Assembly: GCF_037126435.1 (NCBI RefSeq)
Contig: NZ_CP147020.1
Coordinates: 4,353,001 to 4,417,000 of the forward strand
Direction of reading: 5' to 3'
Source: Bernardetia sp. ABR2-2B
GTDB taxonomy: Bacteria > Bacteroidota > Bacteroidia > Cytophagales > Bernardetiaceae
Length of the DNA: 64,000 bases
Shown here in pieces: positions 8,890 to 18,247 of this stretch. Every line of letters begins with the position of its first letter. Position 1 is the stretch's first letter. The notes beneath the pieces were generated by a model, which was given only the letters and a program-made list of their open reading frames with translations, was not told where the DNA came from and ran no database searches. The translations under genes and the position numbers were made by a program.

Positions 8890-9125
8890 AATTTTTTAGT
8901 TCTTTTGATATAGAATAGGTAGAATTTTTTGGTGTAGTAAAAATACAGATTACAATCTATAAACGCAGTTTTTTAGCATTACGTTGCTTATTGTCTTTAA
9001 GATATTGAAATTTGAAATGTTACTAATTGGATAAAAAGGGATTCAAAAATAAAGCGAGTTTTTCATATATGCTTGAAACTTGCCAATTATAAATCAATTT
9101 TTCAAAAAATTAAACTTTCAATTTT

Positions 9126-9692
9126 ATGAATCTCAAAAGACAAAAAGCGACTGTAAATGCGAGTTCGATGGCAGATATTGCCTTTCTATTACTTATCTTT
9201 TTTTTGGTCAGTACACGAATCGCAACGGAAAAAGGATTTGCGATGTCTTTACCACCAAAACAGGAACAGAAAACTCAGCCAACACCAGCATTAGATAGAG
9301 ATGTTTTGCGAATTGCTATTAATTCTGAAAATAAGATTTTGATTGAATCAGATAAAAATGGAACAGTTTCAGAAATCAAAAACCTTGTCAAAACACATTT
9401 GATGAATTATGGAAAAGATGAAAATTATTCTCAACATCCAAAAAAGGCAGTTGTTGTTTTGAGTAGTCAACGCCAAACAGATTATAACTTTTATATTGAT
9501 GTTTTGGATGAGATAAAGGCAGGATATAATGAGTCAAAGGCAGATTTTTTGAGCAAAAAAATGGGTGCAAAATATACTTCTATTGAAGTCATAGATTTTG
9601 CCTTACAAAAGACACAAGAAGAAAAAGAGCTTTATCAGCTTCTACAAAAAGAGTTTCCAGTCAATATTTTGGAACAGAATAATCAATTGTAA
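9126..9692 (+). CDS. ExbD/TolR-family biopolymer transport protein
   Basis: 188 residues. The N-terminal NASSMADIAFLLLIFFLVST is the ExbD/TolR transmembrane signature with the conserved Asp (MAD) thought to carry protons. A periplasmic domain follows. ExbD works with ExbB and TonB to energise outer-membrane receptors. No exbB, tonB or second exbD lies next to it here, so either its partners are elsewhere or it joins another motor. The ATG start sits just before the usual short cytoplasmic tail. Confidence 0.85.
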   Translation: MNLKRQKATVNASSMADIAFLLLIFFLVSTRIATEKGFAMSLPPKQEQKTQPTPALDRDVLRIAINSENKILIESDKNGTVSEIKNLVKTHLMNYGKDENYSQHPKKAVVVLSSQRQTDYNFYIDVLDEIKAGYNESKADFLSKKMGAKYTSIEVIDFALQKTQEEKELYQLLQKEFPVNILEQNNQL

Positions 9693-9699
9693 TTCAAAC

Positions 9700-9724
9700 C
9701 CTAAGGGTCTCCAAGACCCTTAGG
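9700..9724. repeat. CCTAAGGGT palindrome (possible bidirectional terminator)
   Basis: Arms cctaagggtct and agacccttagg form a perfect 11-bp stem with a cca loop between two convergent genes. A related perfect palindrome with the same core is at 45125-45158. It may act as a terminator although the T-run is short. Confidence 0.65.
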
Positions 9725-9733
9725 ATTTATTAG

Positions 9734-10273
9734 TTAGTCATTATCTTCTTCGGTAGTTGTTTCTGCCTCAAACTCTATTTCTTTTAAAAGGTAAGAAGTT
9801 TTGCCATTCATTTTTATGAAATCCATTTCTTCTTTATATTTTTTGCCATTACGGGTTACGTCAAAAGTCATTTTTACTGCTTTGCTTCCATCTTCTAATG
9901 TTTCTATTTGAGAAGTTTGCATAGCATATTTTTCTACTGCTCCTTTTGTTGCTTCTTCATTTTTCAAAAGTGCAACCCAAGTTTCGTCCGAGTAATCGGT
10001 ATAATTTTCTTTATCTACTAACTCAGAAGTATTTTCATACAAACCATTTTTCAAAAATTCATACATAGCAATAGCTTGATTAGTTGCTTCTTGTTTTTCG
10101 GCATACTCTAAGTTTTCTTGCTCTGTGTTTGCTTCTGCATTTACAGTTTGCTGAACTTCTGTGTTCGTCTCTGTACTATCTGTGTTGGTAGGTGTTCCAC
10201 ACGCATAAAATGCAAATAAAACTCCTGCAATAAGAAATTTTGAAGAGAATTGAGTTATTAGTTTTTGAGTCAT
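9734..10273 (-). CDS. Hypothetical lipoprotein
   Basis: 179 residues. The N-terminal hydrophobic segment ends in YACG, a lipobox giving Cys25 or so as the lipidated residue. A Thr/Asn/Glu-rich linker follows (about 26-55). The soluble domain has YEFLKNGLYENTSELVDKENY and the beta-strand pattern KAVKMTFDVTRNGKKYKEEM. The fold resembles the NTF2-like DUF4878 lipoproteins common in Bacteroidota, but this is a weak match by eye. Its likely place is the outer membrane. It is convergent with the exbD gene. Confidence 0.65.
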   Translation of the reverse strand: MTQKLITQFSSKFLIAGVLFAFYACGTPTNTDSTETNTEVQQTVNAEANTEQENLEYAEKQEATNQAIAMYEFLKNGLYENTSELVDKENYTDYSDETWVALLKNEEATKGAVEKYAMQTSQIETLEDGSKAVKMTFDVTRNGKKYKEEMDFIKMNGKTSYLLKEIEFEAETTTEEDND

Positions 10274-10363
10274 TTTTTTGAAATTTTGAGTATAAGTTTA
10301 GTTTTGAAAATGAAATTTAAGTATAAAATTAGAGTTTCTATCAAAAATAGGTTTGTTTTATCG

Positions 10364-10371
10364 TATTTTTG
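10364..10371 (+). promoter_or_regulatory. -7 element before ruvX
   Basis: TATTTTTG fits TAnnTTTG and lies 37 bp before the ruvX ATG. I see no TTTG at the correct distance upstream, so this is a partial match only. Confidence 0.4.
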
Positions 10372-10407
10372 AGTAAAAATCAAATTATTAATACTAAGAA
10401 ATTAACT

Positions 10408-10827
10408 ATGGGAAGATTATTAGCCATCGATTACGGACAAAAAAGAGTAGGACTTGCTGTTACTGATTCTGAAAAAATAATTGCAACAGCTTTAGAAACG
10501 GTTGCTGAAAAGGAGGTCTTAGAGTACATCAAAAATTATGTTGAAACCGAACCTGTGGAAGTTTTTGTATTAGGAATGCCTAAAAAGTTAGATAATTCGC
10601 CTTCTAGTAATGCAGCAGCCGTAGTCAAGTTTCAGAAAAAACTAGAAACTCTTTTTCCAGATATTCCAATTGCTTTAGAAGATGAGCGTTTTACGTCTTC
10701 ACTTGCCTTAGATGCCATGATTAGTGGAGGAATGAGTAAGAAAAATCGTAGAAATAAATCAAATGTAGATAAAATAAGTGCTGTTTTGATTTTGCAGACG
10801 TATATGGAAAGAACAAGTAATCAGTAA
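10408..10827 (+). CDS. ruvX: Putative Holliday junction resolvase RuvX/YqgF
   Basis: 139 residues from ATG 10408 (an upstream in-frame TTG adds an unlikely leader). RNase H-like fold: GRLLAIDYGQKRVGLAVTD at the N-terminus carries the first catalytic Asp, LGMPKKLDNSPS the middle strand, LEDERFTS the conserved acidic motif, and the C-terminal VDKISAVLILQTYM the last Asp. It has been assigned to Holliday junction resolution and to pre-16S rRNA 5' end processing. The length is normal for the family. It is transcribed alone, divergent from the 9734 lipoprotein. Confidence 0.93.
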   Translation: MGRLLAIDYGQKRVGLAVTDSEKIIATALETVAEKEVLEYIKNYVETEPVEVFVLGMPKKLDNSPSSNAAAVVKFQKKLETLFPDIPIALEDERFTSSLALDAMISGGMSKKNRRNKSNVDKISAVLILQTYMERTSNQ

Positions 10828-10840
10828 ATACAATGATTTT

Positions 10841-11474
10841 AACACTAAGCTACTAAGAACACTAAGTTTCACAAGGTATTTTTTAATAAATCAATGCTTA
10901 ATTTAAAGGTCATAAAAAATAATATGCTTACAAAAAAAACAGTAAATGATATTGCTTACAAAATCGTAGGCTGTGCAATGGAAGTACATAAACAGTTAGG
11001 TGCAGGACTGTTAGAATCTGTTTACCAATCTTGTATGGTTGAGGAATGCAAATTACAAGGTTTGAAGGTAGAGACAGAAGTAAGAGTACCAATTTATTAT
11101 AAGGGTATATTACTCAAAGAAACATTACGACTTGACCTCTTGATAGAAAATACTGTAGTCGTTGAGCTAAAAGCAGTAGAAAAACTTATACCTCTTCATT
11201 AGGCTCAACTTCTTACTTATCTTAAATTGTCTCAAAAACCAAAAGGACTTTTGATAAACTTTAATACAGAGCTTATCAAAAATCAACTTTTGCCTTTGGT
11301 AACTGATGTTTTTGCAAACCTTCCATAAGTAGTATTTATTTTCTTGCGTAGCTGTTTTCTCTTGATTCTTTATTTTCAAACTGTATTTAGTTAAAAATCC
11401 TATCAATTAGAGTAATCTAAAAGATAGGGTTTTATTGCTTGTGTAGCTGTTTATTTTCTTAGTGCCTTAGTGTT
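10841..11474. mobile_element. Inverted-repeat cassette carrying a GxxExxY gene
   Basis: aacactaagctactaag at 10841-10857 is matched in inverse orientation by cttagtgccttagtgtt at 11458-11474 (15 of 17 positions). The only gene inside is the broken GxxExxY reading frame. The internal right part also has two near-direct copies of a TAGCTGTTT string (near 11350 and 11444) and a cctatc/gatagg hairpin. From general familiarity, such CACTAAG-rich ends often flank this gene family; the mobile nature is inference. Confidence 0.55.
10894..11328 (+). pseudogene. GxxExxY protein gene with an internal stop
   Basis: Residues 1-102 read normally (DIAYKIVGCAMEVHKQLGAG, LLESVYQSCM with the GxxExxY-like core, and VVELKAVEKL), then a TAG at 11200-11202 stops translation. 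The same frame continues AQLLTYLKLSQKPKGLLIN and ends at TAA 11326-11328, which is the expected C-terminus of PF13366. The family usually has an acidic residue just before AQLL, so a Glu codon to TAG change is likely. These proteins have a PD-(D/E)XK-like fold; their function is unknown. A TTG/ATG choice at 10894 or 10924 does not matter to this reading. Confidence 0.85.
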
Positions 11475-11491
11475 AAATTGTATTTTCAATC

Positions 11492-13717
11492 TTACAAATT
11501 ATCTTCTACAAATTTTGTCATCATATTATATAAGTGGATTCTGGTCATTCCACCATAAATTCCATGATTTCTATCTGGATAATAAAACATTTCGAACGGA
11601 CGATTTGCATTTACAAGTGCGTTTTGAAGTGCAATAGAATTTTGAACATGTACATTATCATCGCCAGTTCCGTGAACCAAAAGAAATTCTCCTTTTAGTT
11701 TTGCAGCATGTGTAATTGGCGAGAAATCATCGTATCCCTTTGCATTGTCTTGTGGACGTTGTAAAAAACGTTCTGTATAAATGGTGTCATAATATCTCCA
11801 CGAAGTAACAGGCGCAACAGCAATTCCAGCTTTGAAATAATCTGCACCAAGCATCATCAAAAGCGAAGACATATAACCACCATAACTCCAACCCCAAATA
11901 CCAATTCTTTCTTTATCAACAAAAGGTAAACTACCAACGAATTTTGCACCATCTATTTGGTCTTCTACTTCTAGCTTTCCTAAATTTTTGTAAGTTGCTT
12001 TTTTAAATGCTTCGCCACGCCCTTGCGTACCACGATTATCTACCGTAACTACGATATAGCCTTTTTGAGTAAGCATTCCATGCCAAAGGTCGTTTGTTCC
12101 ACCTGCCCAAGAATCAGTTACAAGCTGCGAACCAGGTCCTCCATAAACATGCATCAAAACAGGGTATTTTTTGTTCTCATCAAAATCAACTGGCTTAAAG
12201 ATTTGATAATTAAGTATTTCTCCATTTCTATTTTTGAATGTAGAAAGTTCCTTTTGAGGTAAGTCATTTTCCTTGAATGTATTGATAAGTCCATCGTTAT
12301 CTTGAATTTTACTTAAAAGTAAATTTCCTTTCGTTTGGTACAAACGATAATTAACAGGCATTTCTGTACTTTCGTGGGTAAGGATATAAAAAGCAAAATC
12401 TTTACTCATATCAACAGAATTTGTTCCGTGTCTGTCTGTAAGTTTACGAGCTTTTTTGCCCTTCAAATCAACCATATACAAATGACGCTCAAGAGGAGAA
12501 TCTTGTGTAGAAATATAATAGAGCATCGGTACTTTCAAACCTTCCTCTTCTACTCCCAAAAGCTCAATGACTTCCCAATCTCCATTTGTGATTTGGCGAA
12601 CCTGCTTTCCGTCCATTGTATAAAGGTACAAATGCTTGTAACCCGTACGTTCACTAGAGACAATAAAATGCTTTCCATCTTGAAGATAAATCAAGTCTTG
12701 TGTATAATCAAAATCCACATATCCATCTTTGTCTTCATCAGAATAAACTATTTTTGTTTTATCTTTTTTGATATTGGCGTGGATAAGGTCAATTTTGTTT
12801 TGCAGACGGTTCATTCTACGAATAGCCAAAATATCAGAATCATTTGTAAACTGCAAACGAGGAACGTAAATATCTTTTTCTTCTCCTAAATCAATTTCCT
12901 TTTGTTTTTTAGATTCCAAGTTATAAACAAACACTTTGACAGTAGAATTATCAGCACCTGCTTTTGGATATTTGAATTTATAATCAATTGGATAAAGTTG
13001 AGATTTATCAGCCCAATACTGCATATTGTACTCCATTACTCTACTCTCATCAAACTGAATAAAAGCTAAGTTTTTGCCGTCTGGTGACCAGTCAAAAGCT
13101 TTTGTAAGACTAAACTCTTCTTCATAAACCCAATCTCCAGCACCATTTATGATTTTATTGAAAAGTCCATTGCCTGTAATTTGGGTTTCGTTCATGTCAG
13201 ATAATGTAACATAAAAAAGGTTGTTGTCTCTAAAGAAAGCCACCTTTGAGCCATCTGGAGAGAAAGTAGCATAGGCAGAACGACCTTTCTCTGAAAGTTT
13301 TTTGACTGACTTATCACTTGTATCTACCACGTAATATTCAGCTACATACGAACGGCGATAAATAGCTTGACGATTTGTTTGAACCAAGATTTTGTCTTCT
13401 TTATCTGAAAAAGAGTATTCTGCAATACTGATTTTTGGGTCAGAAGCATCTCCATCAAAAATAGTTTCGACGGCTTTATTGGTTTTGATGTCATAACGAA
13501 CAATAGCATTGCCGTCCATACGAGTATAAAACTGACCATTGTTTGTCCAATCAACACCTTGTAGATTTTTGGCATAAAGTGTTCCGTTTGAATAAATATC
13601 GGTAACACTAATTTTTGTTTTTTTATCTTCTTGTGCTATTGCCTCCGAAGAGAAATAAACACTAGAAAGAGCAAAAACTCCTAGAAAAAGGGATAAAAAA
13701 TAATTTTTCTTTAACAT
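11492..13717 (-). CDS. Dipeptidyl peptidase IV-type S9 peptidase
   Basis: 741 residues. The signal peptide is at about 1-29 (ends AIAQ). An N-terminal beta-propeller spans about 40-480 and holds the double-Glu motif DWVYEEEF that anchors the free N-terminus of substrates in DPP-IV. The C-terminal alpha/beta-hydrolase has GWSYGGY (nucleophile Ser), GTGDDNVH (Asp) and DRNHGI (His). It should release X-Pro or X-Ala dipeptides in the periplasm. The length matches bacterial DPP-IV. It stands alone, just right of the GxxExxY cassette. Confidence 0.93.
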   Translation of the reverse strand: MLKKNYFLSLFLGVFALSSVYFSSEAIAQEDKKTKISVTDIYSNGTLYAKNLQGVDWTNNGQFYTRMDGNAIVRYDIKTNKAVETIFDGDASDPKISIAEYSFSDKEDKILVQTNRQAIYRRSYVAEYYVVDTSDKSVKKLSEKGRSAYATFSPDGSKVAFFRDNNLFYVTLSDMNETQITGNGLFNKIINGAGDWVYEEEFSLTKAFDWSPDGKNLAFIQFDESRVMEYNMQYWADKSQLYPIDYKFKYPKAGADNSTVKVFVYNLESKKQKEIDLGEEKDIYVPRLQFTNDSDILAIRRMNRLQNKIDLIHANIKKDKTKIVYSDEDKDGYVDFDYTQDLIYLQDGKHFIVSSERTGYKHLYLYTMDGKQVRQITNGDWEVIELLGVEEEGLKVPMLYYISTQDSPLERHLYMVDLKGKKARKLTDRHGTNSVDMSKDFAFYILTHESTEMPVNYRLYQTKGNLLLSKIQDNDGLINTFKENDLPQKELSTFKNRNGEILNYQIFKPVDFDENKKYPVLMHVYGGPGSQLVTDSWAGGTNDLWHGMLTQKGYIVVTVDNRGTQGRGEAFKKATYKNLGKLEVEDQIDGAKFVGSLPFVDKERIGIWGWSYGGYMSSLLMMLGADYFKAGIAVAPVTSWRYYDTIYTERFLQRPQDNAKGYDDFSPITHAAKLKGEFLLVHGTGDDNVHVQNSIALQNALVNANRPFEMFYYPDRNHGIYGGMTRIHLYNMMTKFVEDNL

Positions 13718-14000
13718 AGTAGAATTTATAATTGATTTTGAATATAAACTATCAAGTTCGCAAATTTTGATTAATTATTCAAAATATGTGATTAATTGTA
13801 TTGAAAAAGGCTTCATCTGTTCTTAAAAAGACAAGGAAATATTCGCTGAAATTTTATTCATTTTTTCTTAAAAAAAGATAGGAAAGTGGAACGATTTCTC
13901 AGAAAAAATAGTTATATTAATGTACTGTTTATGAACAGTTTAACTTAGCCATTAAAAAGAAGAAATAATTACTTTATCCTTTACACAAAATCACACTACC

Positions 14001-14201
14001 ATGAGACACTTCCCATTTTCTTATCAAATGATTCGCTCTGCTGCTTATAATTTAGCAGAAAAAACACTTGACATTGAGTTCAAAGACGGCTCTTCAAAAC
14101 GTCTGCGTGATATTACACCACAAATTTATGCACATTTGATGAATCGTTCACTTTGTGATAAATTACTTTCAAAGTTTAGTCAAGAATTAGCCATAAAATA
14201 A
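14001..14201 (+). CDS. Small KTSC-like domain protein
   Basis: 66 residues. The order SAAYNLAEKTLDIEFKDGS, then a basic strand, then ITPQIYAHLMNR resembles the KTSC domain (short beta-strands followed by a helix), although the name-giving KTSC residues are only partly kept. Function unknown. Upstream at 13924-13939 lies actgtt-tatg-aacagt, a small dyad that could be an operator, unproven. A strong terminator follows at 14236-14274. Confidence 0.65.
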   Translation: MRHFPFSYQMIRSAAYNLAEKTLDIEFKDGSSKRLRDITPQIYAHLMNRSLCDKLLSKFSQELAIK

Positions 14202-14235
14202 AAATATCTGATTTTGATTGATGATTTCATAAGAC

Positions 14236-14274
14236 AAAAAGCCTTATTTCTAAGCTAGAAATAAGGCTTTTTAT
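14236..14274. terminator. Bidirectional hairpin terminator
   Basis: gccttatttcta (14241-14252) pairs perfectly with tagaaataaggc (14256-14267), with A and T runs on either side. It separates the KTSC-like gene from convergent gpmI. Confidence 0.9.
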
Positions 14275-14293
14275 ATGAAAAATGTCTTCTTTT

Positions 14294-15877
14294 TTAAGAT
14301 AAAACACGTTCTACGCTATTGCTTACAATAACTTCTCCAGTCATTTCTTTTGGAATTTCTACTTGCATCAAATTCAAAATAGTAGGTGCAATGTCTCCTA
14401 ATTTTCCGTTTTTAAGAGAGTAATTATTGTTAACTGAATCCCCAATAGAGTTAGGAGAGAGCAAAAACATCGGAACTTCATTTGTTGTATGTGCTGTATT
14501 TGGTGTTCCATCTTCATTTTTCATTTTGTCGGCATTTCCGTGGTCTGCAATAATGATAACTTGATAGTCATTTTTTAAAGCTGCTTCCGAAACTTCTTTT
14601 GCACAAGAATCTACTGTTTCACAAGCTTTTACAGCAGCTTTGAAAACTCCTGTATGTCCGACCATATCAGGATTGGCAAAATTCAGACACACAAAATCAG
14701 GTTTGTTTTCATTCAAATCATCTATGACTTTATCTTTCAGCTCAAAAGCACTCATTTCGGGCTGTAAATCATAGGTCGCTACTTTTGGAGAAGCACACAT
14801 GATTCTGTTTTCGCCGTCAAACTGCTTTTCTCTTCCTCCAGAAAAAAAGAAAGTAACATGAGGATATTTTTCAGTTTCTGCTGCACGAAGTTGGGTTTTG
14901 TTATTATTTTCCAAAACTTCCCCTAGGGTGTTATTCAGATTTATATCATCAAAAATGACTTTTACATTTTTAAAATCTTTATTGTAATTAGTCATGGTAA
15001 CGTAATACAAATCTAATCTTTTCATTCCTTGCTCCTCAAAATCTTGCTGACTCAGAGCCTGTGTTATTTCTCTACATCTATCTGTACGAAAATTAAAAGC
15101 AATAACGACATCATCTTTTTCTATTTTAGCTAAAGGCTTATTATTTTCATCTGTCTTGATAATTGGTTTCAAAAACTCATCTGTAACTCCCTCTTTATAC
15201 GATTCTTGCAATGCTGAAATCATATCTTTTACTTTTTTGCCTTCTCCTTTTACCATCGCATCATAGGAAAGTTTCACTCTTTCCCAACGATTATCTCTAT
15301 CCATTGCATAATAACGACCAATTAGAGAAGCTATTTTTGCATTTGTTTTCTTCAAATGACTTTCCAAATCTTTTAGAAAGTCTTTTCCTGAATTTGGGTC
15401 TGTATCTCTTCCATCTGTAAAGCCATGAATAAAAATATCTTTCAGCCCTGCTTCTGTTGCTAAAGAAGTTAAGGCTTTTAAGTGTGAAGTATGCGAATGA
15501 ACACCACCATCAGAAATCAAACCTATAAAATGAAGTTTTACGCCTTGTTCTTTTGCATAATGAAAGGCTTTTTGTAAGATTTGATTTTTACCTAATTCAT
15601 TATCTTTGATGGTAGAATTTATACGAGCCAAGTTTTGATAAACTACCCTTCCTGCGCCAATATTCATATGTCCGACTTCTGAATTTCCCATCTGTCCGTT
15701 TGGAAGTCCTACAAACTCGCCATCAGTTCGAAGTCTTGAGTTTGGGTAATTAGAATACAGACTATCTACAAAGGGTGTTTTGGCTGCGTCAATGGCTGAT
15801 ACTTTTTTGTTTTGAGCAATTCCCCAACCGTCCAAAATCATTAAAAGGACTTTTTTGTTAGTTTTTGTAGTGTTCAT
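14294..15877 (-). CDS. gpmI: 2,3-bisphosphoglycerate-independent phosphoglycerate mutase
   Basis: 527 residues, normal for the family. It interconverts 3- and 2-phosphoglycerate in glycolysis and gluconeogenesis in the cytosol, using two Mn ions. Motifs: ILDGWG (metal Asp, residue 16), GQMGNSEVGH with the phosphorylated Ser66, the HSHTSH region, GRDTDPNSG, FNFRTDRCRE, and IIADHGNADKM near the C-terminus with metal ligands. The order of phosphatase and transferase domains is as usual. gatC lies 66 bp upstream on the same strand and could share its transcript. Confidence 0.97.
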   Translation of the reverse strand: MNTTKTNKKVLLMILDGWGIAQNKKVSAIDAAKTPFVDSLYSNYPNSRLRTDGEFVGLPNGQMGNSEVGHMNIGAGRVVYQNLARINSTIKDNELGKNQILQKAFHYAKEQGVKLHFIGLISDGGVHSHTSHLKALTSLATEAGLKDIFIHGFTDGRDTDPNSGKDFLKDLESHLKKTNAKIASLIGRYYAMDRDNRWERVKLSYDAMVKGEGKKVKDMISALQESYKEGVTDEFLKPIIKTDENNKPLAKIEKDDVVIAFNFRTDRCREITQALSQQDFEEQGMKRLDLYYVTMTNYNKDFKNVKVIFDDINLNNTLGEVLENNNKTQLRAAETEKYPHVTFFFSGGREKQFDGENRIMCASPKVATYDLQPEMSAFELKDKVIDDLNENKPDFVCLNFANPDMVGHTGVFKAAVKACETVDSCAKEVSEAALKNDYQVIIIADHGNADKMKNEDGTPNTAHTTNEVPMFLLSPNSIGDSVNNNYSLKNGKLGDIAPTILNLMQVEIPKEMTGEVIVSNSVERVLS

Positions 15878-15943
15878 GTGTTTATATAAAGGTTATCATG
15901 CCTATTTCTTTATTGTAAAATAAAATAGAAAAAGTAAGCTTTT

Positions 15944-16237
15944 TTATTCTATAACTTTTGGTGTTCTGAAATAATCAGAATCTTTCTTTGGCGCATTTTT
16001 GAGAGCTTTTTCGTGTGAAAGAACATTCGAAATTTCGTCGTTTCTCATTACATTTACTTCCTCCGAAATATGAGTAAGTGGTAATGTAGTTGAAGTATCA
16101 ATTTCGTTTAGCTGTTCTACCCAGCCCAAAATTTCGTTCAAATCATCTGCCATTGCTGTTTTGTCTTCTTCCGAAAATTCCAAACGAGAAAGGTGTGAAA
16201 TATCTTCAATAAGTTTTTTATCTACGTTTACTTTCAT
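15944..16237 (-). CDS. gatC: Asp/Glu-tRNA amidotransferase subunit C
   Basis: 97 residues. GatC stabilises the GatA-GatB complex that amidates misacylated Glu-tRNA(Gln) or Asp-tRNA(Asn). Conserved features are ISHLSRLEFSEED near residue 15, ILGWVEQLNEIDT, LPLTHISEEVNVMRND and the C-terminal YFRTPKVIE. gatA and gatB are not in the window, a common scattered arrangement. A -7 element lies at 16288-16295. Confidence 0.93.
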   Translation of the reverse strand: MKVNVDKKLIEDISHLSRLEFSEEDKTAMADDLNEILGWVEQLNEIDTSTTLPLTHISEEVNVMRNDEISNVLSHEKALKNAPKKDSDYFRTPKVIE

Positions 16238-16287
16238 TTTTTGTCGTGATTATATTTAGTGATGAATAAAGTGCCTTGATTAGATCT

Positions 16288-16295
16288 CAAAATTA
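16288..16295 (-). promoter_or_regulatory. -7 element before gatC
   Basis: On the minus strand TAATTTTG fits TAnnTTTG about 50 bp before the gatC start. No good TTTG was found upstream. Confidence 0.35.
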
Positions 16296-16332
16296 CGAAT
16301 TAAAGTTTTAAGTCGCTACATCTAGGTCATTA

Positions 16333-18165
16333 TTATTCATTTACTTCATAAAGCTGCTGGGCAAGAGGCAAATCAAATATGAAGCTTGTTCCCTTACCTT
16401 CTTCACTCTCTACACTTATTTTTCCTCCATTAGCTTCTACAAAATCTCTACATAAAAGCAATCCTAATCCTGTTCCTGCTTCATTGTTTGTTCCTTGAGT
16501 AGTAAAATGCTCATCTTTTTTGAAAAGTTTGTTTAGGTTTTCTTTGCTCATTCCAATTCCTGTATCAGTTACAGAAATAATTACAGAATCATTTTTTACG
16601 ACTGAAGAAATACTAACTTTTCCTTCATTGGGTGTAAATTTGAGTGCGTTACCTACTAAATTTCTCAAAATAACATCAATTTGATTTGGGTCTGCCACTA
16701 CTCTTGTTTTTTCACCTACTTGATTTATAATTTCTATTTCTTTGCTTTGTGCTAGAGATTTGAAGAATTTTTGTTGATTTTGGGCAATCTGATTCAAATC
16801 AATGTTTTTAGGTGTTGGTTTTAGTCCTTGCATTTGTGCTTTAGACCACTCCAAAACATTATTCAAGGTTTCTAAGTGGTGGTCGACAGAAATCTTGACT
16901 TCTGCTGCAAGTGTAGTAACTTCTTCTAGGCTCAAAGCTCCGTATTTAATGAGTGTCAGATAACCATTTACAGATGTAAAAGGCGTACGAAGGTCGTGCG
17001 AAATAATAGAAAATAACTTGTCCTTTACTCCATTACTTGCCTTTAGTTTGTCTCGCTGATTTTCTACAAGTGCTTTTTGAGTTTCTAATTCTTCTTGCTG
17101 TTCTTCTAATAAAATAGCTTGTTCTTGTAACTGATTACGCTGCTCTGCTAAACGTTTATTTTGTTCTCGTTTTCGAATATAAAAATAAAATAAAAGACCA
17201 CTAATGACCAAAATAAAAAATGCAATTAAAATAGCTGTTCTTGTAATTGCTTTTTGCTCTTGAATACGGTTTTCATTTTCGGCACGTTCGACGTTTGCCT
17301 TTTCCTTTAGCAGTTGAAGAGCAAGTTCTTGTTTTGTATATTTTTCTGTTAGGTTTCCTAAACTATCCTGCTGACTCTCAACAATTTCTGTTTTTTGTTG
17401 TAATTCTAATCCTTGATTTATTAACTCTAAATCTAGTTTTTGTTTTTGAAGAGCTAATACTTCAGCTTTCAGTTTTTCTCTATCTAAGTCTGTTTCTACT
17501 TTTTCTATTTTTCGTTTTTGTAAAAGCTCATTAAAGCTCTTGTAAAGATTAAAATAATACGTTTTTTGCTCATCATTACCAGCTTTTTCATAGGTTTCTG
17601 CAAGCATTCCATAACAGCTTCTCATTTGTGCAACATCATTCATCTCTTGCGCTAAGGCTAAAGCTTCTTTTAAGAACTTAGCAGACTCATCATATCGTTT
17701 GAGATTATTTAGGACAACAGAAATATTGACAAGTGAAGAAATAATAGTTACATTTTCTGATTTTTTGCGCCTTCCTTCTAATGTTTTTTGGAAAAAATGA
17801 AGTGAAGAATCATACATCGCTAAATCTGCATAAATCATAGCTAGATTGCTATAAATTCCATACATTCCACTCTCATTGTTTACTTTTTCATTAAATTGTA
17901 AGGAATGTTGAAAAAAATTGATGGCAGGACGCAATTCTTTGGCTTCCCATTTTATGAGTGCTGCTTTATTAAGATAATCACTCGCTCCTCTATAATCTCC
18001 TTCGTTTTCTCTTTCTTTAGACATAGAAAGATACTTCTCTACACTTACTTTCTTTCCATCTCGTGTATATTCATCTTGTGCGAAAGAATTAGTAGAAATG
18101 AAAAATAAGAATTGAAATACGAAAATAAAAGAGAAGAAAAGTGAAAGAGGTAAATAATTTCTCAT
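16333..18165 (-). CDS. Tetratricopeptide sensor histidine kinase
   Basis: 610 residues. The signal peptide is about 1-29; TPR repeats at about 35-215 include MYGIYSNLAMIYADLAMYD and similar units. A coiled coil follows, then one membrane helix (about 305-330), a second coiled coil and the kinase. The H-box is FSIISHDLRTPF (phospho-His); the ATP domain has LRNLVGNALKF, TDTGIGMS and GTGLGLLLCRDFV. The TPR region is therefore periplasmic and senses an unknown input. No receiver domain and no response regulator gene is next to it, so it is an orphan kinase. Confidence 0.92.
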   Translation of the reverse strand: MRNYLPLSLFFSFIFVFQFLFFISTNSFAQDEYTRDGKKVSVEKYLSMSKERENEGDYRGASDYLNKAALIKWEAKELRPAINFFQHSLQFNEKVNNESGMYGIYSNLAMIYADLAMYDSSLHFFQKTLEGRRKKSENVTIISSLVNISVVLNNLKRYDESAKFLKEALALAQEMNDVAQMRSCYGMLAETYEKAGNDEQKTYYFNLYKSFNELLQKRKIEKVETDLDREKLKAEVLALQKQKLDLELINQGLELQQKTEIVESQQDSLGNLTEKYTKQELALQLLKEKANVERAENENRIQEQKAITRTAILIAFFILVISGLLFYFYIRKREQNKRLAEQRNQLQEQAILLEEQQEELETQKALVENQRDKLKASNGVKDKLFSIISHDLRTPFTSVNGYLTLIKYGALSLEEVTTLAAEVKISVDHHLETLNNVLEWSKAQMQGLKPTPKNIDLNQIAQNQQKFFKSLAQSKEIEIINQVGEKTRVVADPNQIDVILRNLVGNALKFTPNEGKVSISSVVKNDSVIISVTDTGIGMSKENLNKLFKKDEHFTTQGTNNEAGTGLGLLLCRDFVEANGGKISVESEEGKGTSFIFDLPLAQQLYEVNE

Positions 18166-18247
18166 TTAAATAGAAGGGAGTAATTGAAAGAGTATAAAAA
18201 TCTGATTATAAGAGGAATAACTATCTACTAAAAATAGTGTTTTATAA

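Noticed and set aside
12335-12889. 184-codon frame opposite the DPP-IV gene
   Set aside because: Antisense shadow of a well-supported peptidase; composition is Phe/Ile/Cys-rich noise with no domain.
13924-13939. Small dyad actgtt-tatg-aacagt before the KTSC-like gene
   Set aside because: Only six-base arms and a single occurrence; not enough to call an operator.
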